From positions 1 to 10,921 of the forward strand of contig JAGHAG010000055.1 in the NCBI GenBank assembly GCA_021161625.1: a stretch of DNA of 10,921 bases, read 5' to 3'. The position numbers and the translations under genes are program-made. The DNA comes from Elusimicrobiota bacterium (GTDB lineage: Bacteria > CG03). The notes under the pieces were generated by a model. The model did no database searches, was not told the DNA's origin, and worked only from the letters and a program-made list of their open reading frames with translations. The stretch's first letter is position 1. Every line of letters begins with the position of its first letter. Positions 5,868 through 10,921 of the stretch are shown piece by piece.

Positions 5868-7634
5868 ATGTGGTATAAAGACAGAGGATTTGAGGCATTT
5901 TTAAACAGAGTAAAATTCGTTAAAGTTGTTTTTCTTGTTTTCTGGGTATTTCTTTTTTTAAGGACTTTTCAGATACAGGTTTTGAGAGGTTTTAAGTTTC
6001 AGAAAAAATCAGAAGGGAACTATTTAAAAAAGTTTATAATTCCGCCTTCAAGAGGGATAATTTTTTCAAAGGACAACAAAATTGTTGCAGGAACTTATAT
6101 TTCCTATAATCTTGTCTCACAGTCAAGACCTGATGAACAGAATTTAAAAAAATTGTTGAAAATTTTGAAGAGACCTGCCAGAGAATTGAGAAGAAATATT
6201 TTAATGTCTCTTGCCCGAGGGGAAGTTCTTATCACTGTGGCAAAAGATTTAAAAGGAAAAGAACTCATACCTGTGGCAGCCCGTTTAGATGAATTTGAAG
6301 GCATGAGGATTGTAAAAGCACCAAAAAGATTTTATCCTTTTGGCAAAATTTTCAGCCATATTACAGGTTATTTAGGGCCTCTTCCAAAAGAAAAGAAACT
6401 TCCCTATTCATACAAGGGTGCTCTTCATGGCATTTCTGGGATTGAGAAAACCTGTGACAGATACTTATTCGGCATTCCGGGGGGAGAAGTTGTTGAGGTA
6501 AATTCAAGAGGAAAGGTTATCAGTGTCAAGGGTTCTCTAAAACCAAGGACCGGCTCAAATGTTTATCTTACTATCTATTCAAATTTACAGAAAATTGCGT
6601 TTGAGGCATTTGAAGGAAGAAAGGGTTGTGCTATTGCCCTGAATCCCCAGACAGGTGAAATTTATCTGATGGTAAGTTCCCCGGGATTTAACCCTGAACT
6701 TTTTCTTGAAGGCAAGGTTAAAGACCTGATTACATCCAGAGAATACCCTCTTATAAATAGATGTATTCAGATGAAGTATCCGCCAGGGTCAACATTTAAA
6801 ATTGTTACATCTGCCTGTGCCTTAAATGAAAACCTTATTGATTTGAATGAAAAATTTTTTTGCAATGGTGTTTTCCATTATGGAAATAAGGATTTTGCCT
6901 GCTGGAAGGAGAAAGGACATGGGGATGTGGATTTTTTTAAAGGATTTTCCCAGTCCTGCAATGTTTATTTTTACAATCTCGGGTTAAAGGCAGGCGGGAA
7001 AAAGTTGGCTGAATACGCAAAAAAAATGGGGCTTTCCCTGACAGTTTTTAAAGACATAGAAGGAGAACTTTCTGCAACAATCCCATCTCCTTCATGGAAG
7101 AAAAAGGAAAAAAAATATCCCTGGCTTCCCGGGGATTCCATAAATATGGCAATAGGTCAGGGTTATTTGTGGGTTACTCCCATTGAGATGGCATTGCTGG
7201 TTTCAGGCGTTGCAAACAACGGTGTTATTATGAGACCATACTTAATTGAAAAAATTGTCTCATCAGAAGGAAAACTTGAGTATCAGGCAATTCCAAAAGT
7301 TGTTAAAGAATATTCATTAAATCCCAGAACTTTTTCCATTTTGAAAGAGGCAATGAGAAAAGTTGTTCTATCAGGAACAGGTCAGATTTTGAACATCCCT
7401 GATGTTATTATATATGGAAAAACAGGAACAGCACAGAATCCCAATGGAGAAGACCACGGCTGGTTTGTTTCTTTCGGCGGAGAGGAGTTTTCGCAATTTT
7501 CTCTTGTTGTTGTGGTTGAACACGGGGGGATGGGTTCTACTTCTGCAGGGCCAATTTCAAGAAAAATCTGGCAAAAATATATAAAATTAAAAAAAAGTGA
7601 TATGGAGACAAGGAAAAAAGAGGATAGAGGATAG
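5868..7634 (+). CDS. mrdA: Penicillin-binding protein 2 (peptidoglycan D,D-transpeptidase)
   Basis: Class B PBP that cross-links nascent glycan strands made by RodA. Residues 17-35 form the single membrane anchor; about 50-220 is the pedestal/dimerisation domain, starting with the conserved PPSRGIIF; about 245-570 is the transpeptidase domain. The three active-site motifs are intact: S308-TFK, S363-CN and K518-TG. The 588 residues are slightly shorter than E. coli PBP2 (633). ATG at 5868 has only a weak AGG upstream and lies in the arm of the inverted-repeat element. The last 11 or so residues (DMETRKKEDRG) are encoded by a direct repeat and heptad array, so the native C-terminus probably ended near IWQKYIKLKK. 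Confidence 0.97.
   Translation: MWYKDRGFEAFLNRVKFVKVVFLVFWVFLFLRTFQIQVLRGFKFQKKSEGNYLKKFIIPPSRGIIFSKDNKIVAGTYISYNLVSQSRPDEQNLKKLLKILKRPARELRRNILMSLARGEVLITVAKDLKGKELIPVAARLDEFEGMRIVKAPKRFYPFGKIFSHITGYLGPLPKEKKLPYSYKGALHGISGIEKTCDRYLFGIPGGEVVEVNSRGKVISVKGSLKPRTGSNVYLTIYSNLQKIAFEAFEGRKGCAIALNPQTGEIYLMVSSPGFNPELFLEGKVKDLITSREYPLINRCIQMKYPPGSTFKIVTSACALNENLIDLNEKFFCNGVFHYGNKDFACWKEKGHGDVDFFKGFSQSCNVYFYNLGLKAGGKKLAEYAKKMGLSLTVFKDIEGELSATIPSPSWKKKEKKYPWLPGDSINMAIGQGYLWVTPIEMALLVSGVANNGVIMRPYLIEKIVSSEGKLEYQAIPKVVKEYSLNPRTFSILKEAMRKVVLSGTGQILNIPDVIIYGKTGTAQNPNGEDHGWFVSFGGEEFSQFSLVVVVEHGGMGSTSAGPISRKIWQKYIKLKKSDMETRKKEDRG
7592..7612 (+). repeat. 21-bp direct repeat, copy 1 (end of mrdA)
   Basis: A 21-base sequence starting AAAAAGTGATATGG and ending AGACAAG is found here inside the mrdA 3' end and again, base for base, at 7704-7724. 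The spacing is 112 bases. Similarity stops at both sides (A against G before, G against A after). Confidence 0.9.
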
Positions 7635-7648
7635 AGGAAAGAGGATAG
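7619..7648. repeat. Purine-rich heptad repeat array at the mrdA stop
   Basis: Units AGAGGAT, AGAGGAT, AGAGGAA, AGAGGAT, then AG. Same family and orientation as 2825-2852. The mrdA stop codon TAG (7632-7634) is formed inside the array, so the repeat itself ends the PBP2 reading frame. Confidence 0.85.
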
Positions 7649-7674
7649 TCCGCCTACGCTAAAGCTACGGCGGA
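7649..7674. repeat. TCCGCC/GGCGGA hairpin repeat
   Basis: TCCGCC (7649-7654) and GGCGGA (7669-7674) form a perfect 6-bp stem. The interior TACGCTAAAGCTAC also has partial self-complementarity (GCT/AGC). No T-run follows. It sits between the heptad array and the next hairpin without a gap. Confidence 0.7.
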
Positions 7675-7677
7675 TAT

Positions 7678-7708
7678 ATGTAGCTGCAGACCCTTGGTCT
7701 GCGAAAAA
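7678..7708 (+). repeat. TGTAGCTGCAGACC hairpin repeat, copy 2 (intact)
   Basis: GCAGACC (7686-7692), loop CTT, GGTCTGC (7696-7702) is a perfect 7-bp stem, preceded by TGTAGCT and followed by GAAAAAG. It matches copy 1 at 2796-2826 in 26 of 31 bases. In both places AAAAAG and heptad-like purine sequence follow, so hairpin plus purine tract may move as a unit. Confidence 0.82.
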
Positions 7709-7724
7709 GTGATATGGAGACAAG
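7704..7724 (+). repeat. 21-bp direct repeat, copy 2 (upstream of rodA)
   Basis: Identical to 7592-7612. It contains the ATG at 7714 that opens the long version of the rodA reading frame. Together the copies bracket the heptad array and both hairpins, as if that cassette had been inserted with a target duplication, or as if recombination had occurred between repeats. Confidence 0.9.
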
Positions 7725-7746
7725 AAAAGCAGGAGTCGGAGGGCGG

Positions 7747-7799
7747 AAAATCCCCCTTTGTATTCCCCCCTTTTCAAAGGGGGGAAATAGGGGGGATTT
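7747..7799. repeat. Long C-tract/G-tract hairpin upstream of rodA
   Basis: The outer stem is AAATCCCCC (7748-7756) with GGGGGATTT (7791-7799). The inner stem is TTCCCCCCTTT (7763-7773) with AAAGGGGGGAA (7776-7786), two bases apart. The whole forms a strong hairpin only about 20 bases before the likely rodA start. Its translation (PLCIPPFSKGGNRGD) is the kind of sequence such repeats produce in any frame and is not a RodA feature. Confidence 0.8.
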
Positions 7800-7818
7800 A
7801 CGGATAAAAAATGTAGAA

Positions 7819-9045
7819 ATGAAAAATTTTAACCTAAAAATTATTTTGTCTGTTTTTTTTCTGCTGGGTTTTGGTTCTTCTGAGATTGTAAGTTTTGTCT
7901 CTGGCAGAGCACTATATAACCATTTTGTTGCCCTTATAATTGGAGTTTTATTTTTGTTTGTTTTCTCAGACACAAGATACAGGGTTTTTTTAAGATTTAG
8001 AGCGCATATTTTATATCTTCTTGGAATTGGATTATTAATTCTTACGCTTTTATGGGGAAAGGAAATAAATTTCAGCAGGTCATGGCTTGATATTAGAATT
8101 ATTACCTTCCAGCCCTCTGAAATAGCAAAGTTTACAACAATTCTTCTTCTCACCCACTATGTTTCAAAGAATTATGCCACAAGACAGTCCTTCAAGACAA
8201 TTGTGGGAATTGGGTTTATTTCGCTCTTGCCGTTTGTTCTGGTTTTTATTCAGCCCGACCTTGGTTCTTCCATTGTTTTTCTTGCCATATCCTTGGCGTT
8301 TCTTGTTCTTTCTCAGAATACAAGACCTCTTTTAATTTTGTTTTTTGTAGGATTTGCACTTTTTTTTAGTTTAATTTATTTTTGTTTTCATTGCTTTTCT
8401 TTCAAAATTCCTGTTCTTATATTTGTTTTGTGCGGAATTTTGTTTGGTGTTTTTGAATTCATTTTTAAAGTAAAAAAACCCTATATACCGAGTTTGTTTT
8501 TGTTTTTGAGTTTAAATGTAATTGTTTTCACTGGCTTTGGAATTTCAAAAATGCTAAAGCCCTACCAGAAAAACAGAATTATGAATTTTATAAATCCTCA
8601 AAGAGACCCGTTAAATTCGGGCTATCAGATTTCACAGAGTTTGATTACAATTGGGTCTGGAAAGCTTTTTGGAAAAGGTTATCTGAAAGGAACACAGGCG
8701 CGCCTTGGCTTTCTTCCTGGAAAATACACGGATTTTTTGTTTGCAACAATCTGTGAGGAGTTTGGTTTTGTTGGTGCCTTTTTGATACTTATAGCATATT
8801 TTATTCTCTACATGGAAATTTTAAAAATTTCGCAAAGGGCGGTGGATAGAGAAGGTTCAATACTCTGCTTTTTGATTTTTTCAGTTCTTTCTTTTCAGAC
8901 GATTTTAAACATAGGAATGAATCTGGGAGTTTTACCAATAACAGGGCTTCCTCTTCCTTTTGTTTCATATGGCGGCACAGCAGTGGTTGTTTATCTTTCA
9001 ATGATTGGTGTTGTTTTAAATGTTAACAGAGTTGCCAAGGAATGA
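7819..9045 (+). CDS. rodA: SEDS peptidoglycan glycosyltransferase RodA
   Basis: Polytopic membrane enzyme that polymerises lipid II into glycan strands together with PBP2 and sets lateral wall growth. About ten membrane segments are visible. SEDS hallmarks: SWLDI and FQPSEIAKF after segment 3, QPDLGSS at 145-151, NPQRDPLNSGYQISQS with the probable catalytic D263 (E. coli RodA D262 region), IGSGKLFGKGYLKGTQ, FLPGKYTDFLFA, and LPLPFVSYGGTA at 377-388. I start at ATG 7819 (408 residues, beginning MKNFNLKIILSVFFLLG). The frame stays open up to an ATG at 7714, but those extra 35 residues are encoded by repeats. No good ribosome binding site is seen at either start. The stop overlaps the next gene (ATGA). 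Confidence 0.95.
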   Translation: MKNFNLKIILSVFFLLGFGSSEIVSFVSGRALYNHFVALIIGVLFLFVFSDTRYRVFLRFRAHILYLLGIGLLILTLLWGKEINFSRSWLDIRIITFQPSEIAKFTTILLLTHYVSKNYATRQSFKTIVGIGFISLLPFVLVFIQPDLGSSIVFLAISLAFLVLSQNTRPLLILFFVGFALFFSLIYFCFHCFSFKIPVLIFVLCGILFGVFEFIFKVKKPYIPSLFLFLSLNVIVFTGFGISKMLKPYQKNRIMNFINPQRDPLNSGYQISQSLITIGSGKLFGKGYLKGTQARLGFLPGKYTDFLFATICEEFGFVGAFLILIAYFILYMEILKISQRAVDREGSILCFLIFSVLSFQTILNIGMNLGVLPITGLPLPFVSYGGTAVVVYLSMIGVVLNVNRVAKE

Positions 9046-10565
9046 AACTTCTGAAGTTTCAAAAACCTGCCCAGTATGTTGGTGGAGAATTTTTCAGCAT
9101 TACAAAAAACTGGCAGGAAATTCCTAAAAAAGTTCTCCTTGTTGTACCGACAACCTATGAAATTTCAGGAAATTCGCTTGGAATAAATTTTTTATATAAA
9201 GCAATAAATTCAAGAAAAGACAGCCTATGCGAAAGGGTATATTTTCCACTTGAAGATTACAAAAAATATCTTTTTGAAACAAAAAAAGTTCTTACTTCTC
9301 TTGAATCCCACAGAAGAGCGGATGAATTTGACATTCTGCTTTTCTCTTTAAGTTCCAGATATGCTGTTTTAAACATATTTGAAATGTTTGAACTTCTCGG
9401 TATCTCGTGTGAAAAAAAACCTGTCTGTATTGCTGGTGGTGTTGCAACAATGAATTTTGCACCATTTGAAAATTTTTTTGATGCCTTTGTTGTTGGAGAT
9501 GGCGAGGAAGTTGTCGGAGAAATTCTTGATATTTTTTCACAAAACAGGGAAAATTTTCTTAGCGAAATTTCAAAAATTGAAGGAGTGTATGTAAAAGGGA
9601 TAAGTAAAAAAGTGAAAAAAAGATTTTCTCCCTTAAAAACAGAGTATTATCCGCTCACACCAATTATTCCAAATATAAGGACATTTCAAAATCGCCTTGA
9701 CATTGAAATAATGAGAGGTTGTCCTAACAATTGTGCTTTTTGCGAGGCAAGAAAATTTTATTCACCTTTGAGAATTAGAAAACCCGACGAAGTTGTTTGG
9801 CTTGTTGAAGAGTCAATAAAAAACACTGGCTGGGAAGGGATTTCTTTTTTGTCTCTTTCAACCTCACAATATCCCTACCTCATTGAGGTTGTTTCAAGAA
9901 TTCTCCCCCTTCTTAAAAGAAAAGCAATTTCTCTTCAAATTCCTTCCCTTAGGCCTGATATAAAATCCCTTGAATGCATTTTAAAAATTCTTGAACTCAA
10001 TCAGGTGAATATTACGTTTGCCCCTGAAACATTTTCAAAGCGCCTTCAGAAGAAAATCTCCAAGGAAACTTCATTTGAAGAATTTGAGAATGTCTTAAAG
10101 GAACTTAAAAAAGCCGGATTCCCGGATGCAAAAATTTATCTTCTAATAGGTCTTCCTGGAGAAGAAGAGGATGATATTGCCGAGACAATAAAGGCAGTTA
10201 AAGAACTTTCAAAAATAGGGCTTAAATTGAAAATTTCTCTTTCAATTTTTGTCCCCGCCCCCCACACGCCTTTTCAGGATGAAAAAATTTTTCCTGTTGA
10301 CAGGTTAGAAGCACACATAGAAAAATTCAAAACTTTAATGAAAAGGGTTGCTCTAAAACTTCCGGATATTTCCTATGCTCTAATTGAATCAGCCATCACC
10401 ACAGGTGATGAAAATGTGGGAAAAATTCTTTTAAATTTAAAAGGCAGGGATATTTTTTCAGTTGACAGATGGAGAGAAGAGTTTTCAAAACTGGGGATTG
10501 ACTTTGATGAATATATAAGAAGGGATTTTGTCGGATACTATCCGTGGAGTAAAGTCATAGTATAA
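9042..10565 (+). CDS. Radical SAM protein, TIGR03960-like, function unknown
   Basis: Uncharacterised radical SAM enzyme that uses S-adenosylmethionine and a [4Fe-4S] cluster. The N-terminal part (about 1-200) resembles the family opening: KPAQYVGGEF at 8-17, LLVVPTTYEISGNSLG, SLESHRRADEFDILLFSLS, and a Rossmann-like IAGGVATMNFAPFENFFDAFVVGDGEEV resembling B12-binding-type domains. A canonical DxHxxG cobalamin motif is not apparent. The cluster-binding motif is C227-PNN-C231-AF-C234 in EIMRGCPNNCAFCEARKFY, followed by the radical SAM barrel (about 220-430) with TFAPET and the LLIGLPGEEEDDI glycine-rich segment. The 507 residues lack the fused DUF2344 region, which is the next, separate gene. 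It overlaps rodA by ATGA. Its substrate is not known to me; an RNA-modification role is often suspected from neighbours elsewhere. Confidence 0.88.
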   Translation: MKLLKFQKPAQYVGGEFFSITKNWQEIPKKVLLVVPTTYEISGNSLGINFLYKAINSRKDSLCERVYFPLEDYKKYLFETKKVLTSLESHRRADEFDILLFSLSSRYAVLNIFEMFELLGISCEKKPVCIAGGVATMNFAPFENFFDAFVVGDGEEVVGEILDIFSQNRENFLSEISKIEGVYVKGISKKVKKRFSPLKTEYYPLTPIIPNIRTFQNRLDIEIMRGCPNNCAFCEARKFYSPLRIRKPDEVVWLVEESIKNTGWEGISFLSLSTSQYPYLIEVVSRILPLLKRKAISLQIPSLRPDIKSLECILKILELNQVNITFAPETFSKRLQKKISKETSFEEFENVLKELKKAGFPDAKIYLLIGLPGEEEDDIAETIKAVKELSKIGLKLKISLSIFVPAPHTPFQDEKIFPVDRLEAHIEKFKTLMKRVALKLPDISYALIESAITTGDENVGKILLNLKGRDIFSVDRWREEFSKLGIDFDEYIRRDFVGYYPWSKVIV

Positions 10566-10921
10566 TGTTTTTGAGAATTTTTTATTCAAAAAAGGGAAAA
10601 TTTGTCTTTATGGGTCATCTGGATACAATTTTCCATATAGAAAAAATTTTGAGAAGAATGGAAATAGATTTTGTGAAAGGAAGGGGATACAAAAGGAAGA
10701 TAAAGTTTTCCACATCCCCTCCTCTTAAAACGGGCTTTTCATCTGATTGCGAATTTATAGACCTTGAAACTGAAAAAGAGTATTCTCCGGATTACATCAA
10801 TTCTGAAGTTTTAAAAGCATTTCCTGAAGAAATGAAACCTGTTAAAGTTGTTATTTCAAAAGAGAAAATAAAATCCCAGCCAAAGGAATTTGTTTTTGAA
10901 AAGGAAGGCAGAATTTTTAAG
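10565..10921 (+). CDS. DUF2344/TIGR03936-like radical SAM-linked protein, 3' truncated by window end
   Basis: An open frame of 119 codons begins at ATG 10565, sharing one base with the TAA of the radical SAM gene (TAATG), and runs off the window without a stop. The product starts MFLRIFYSKKGKFVFMGHLD and continues with IFHIEKILRRMEIDFVKGRGYKRKIKFSTSPPLKTG, then CEFIDLETE. This matches the DUF2344 pattern (RIRFSKxGxLRFxSHLD, RRAxxPxxYSxGFNPxPKIxFAxxLPxGxxSxxEYxDxEL). The usual GFNPHPK is replaced by GYKRKIK, a mild divergence. It is the expected partner of TIGR03960 proteins, either fused or adjacent. Function is unknown. About half of the protein is missing beyond the window, which is why no complete reading frame is present. 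Confidence 0.85.
   Translation, partial: MFLRIFYSKKGKFVFMGHLDTIFHIEKILRRMEIDFVKGRGYKRKIKFSTSPPLKTGFSSDCEFIDLETEKEYSPDYINSEVLKAFPEEMKPVKVVISKEKIKSQPKEFVFEKEGRIFK

Larger units (their letters stand above)
5600..5868. mobile_element. Nested inverted-repeat element between mreD and mrdA (MITE-like candidate)
   Basis: The ends are TTAACCTG[C]ATTATTCA at 5600-5616 and its near-perfect reverse complement TGAATAATTCAGGTTAA at 5852-5868, 16 of 17 bases matching, with TTAA at both outer edges. A further copy of the motif, GTGAATTATTCACAC, lies inside at 5784-5798; its last 14 bases are a perfect inverted match to 5849-5862. Within are nested stems: 5640-5654 with 5728-5742 (15 bp, one G-U), AAGCAGTAT 5674-5682 with ATACTGCTT 5720-5728, plus three local hairpins. 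It has no open frame. The stop codon of mreD and the first base of the mrdA start sit in the arms. A non-autonomous mobile element or a REP-type structured repeat would both fit. Confidence 0.55.

Noticed and set aside
7382..7777. 131-codon open frame on the - strand
   Set aside because: Complement of the mrdA 3' end plus repeats; includes the repeat-derived RRSFSVGGL string.
7714..7818. Longer rodA start at ATG 7714
   Set aside because: The additional residues are encoded by the direct repeat and the C/G-tract hairpin, there is no ribosome binding site, and RodA proteins begin close to the first membrane segment, as with ATG 7819.
7665..8153. 162-codon open frame on the - strand over the mrdA-rodA junction
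   Set aside because: It translates the hairpin repeats (SPLFPPFEKGGIQRGI) and the complement of rodA; no start signals or family features.

Overview
The window comes from an AT-rich bacterial chromosome (roughly 35-40% G+C by eye). All recognised genes lie on the + strand and are tightly packed. They make up two conserved housekeeping blocks joined end to end. The full elongasome set (MreB, MreC, MreD, PBP2, RodA) indicates a rod-shaped, walled bacterium, probably Gram-negative. The spaces between gene blocks are filled with several families of dispersed short repeats. In my experience that style is common in uncultured candidate phyla such as Omnitrophota and its relatives, but the taxonomic suggestion is low-confidence inference; nothing in the window fixes the phylum.

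Block 1 (111-2792) is the distal alpha operon: rpsM (uS13), rpsK (uS11), rpsD (uS4, zinc-ribbon form with a TTG start), rpoA (RNA polymerase alpha) and rplQ (bL17). Most starts have strong Shine-Dalgarno sites, and rpoA/rplQ overlap by ATGA. A 522-base gap without a credible gene follows (2793-3314). It holds a decayed hairpin repeat, a purine heptad array, a ~230-base imperfect palindrome, two small perfect hairpins and a pyrimidine heptad array that ends directly before the mreB ribosome binding site.

Block 2 (3315-10921, running off the end) encodes the lateral wall-synthesis machine: mreB, mreC and mreD (overlapping), then mrdA (PBP2 transpeptidase) and rodA (SEDS glycosyltransferase). 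MreB filaments position MreC/MreD, which activate the RodA-PBP2 peptidoglycan synthase. Overlapping the rodA stop is an uncharacterised radical SAM gene (TIGR03960-like). Overlapping its stop in turn is the beginning of its usual partner, a DUF2344/TIGR03936-like protein cut by the window end. This order is familiar from other bacteria, where RNase G and rplU often follow.

The most unusual parts are the non-coding inserts. A ~269-base nested inverted-repeat element runs from the mreD stop codon to the mrdA start codon and appears to carry the mrdA promoter. The mrdA-rodA junction is a composite of a 21-bp direct repeat, a heptad array and three hairpins; it encodes the last residues of PBP2 and creates an artefactual N-terminal extension of RodA. 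The four heptad arrays show a consistent polarity: pyrimidine-rich in the sense strand before start codons, purine-rich after stop codons. I found no new multi-gene system; the novelty is in this repeat ecology and in the uncharacterised radical SAM pair.
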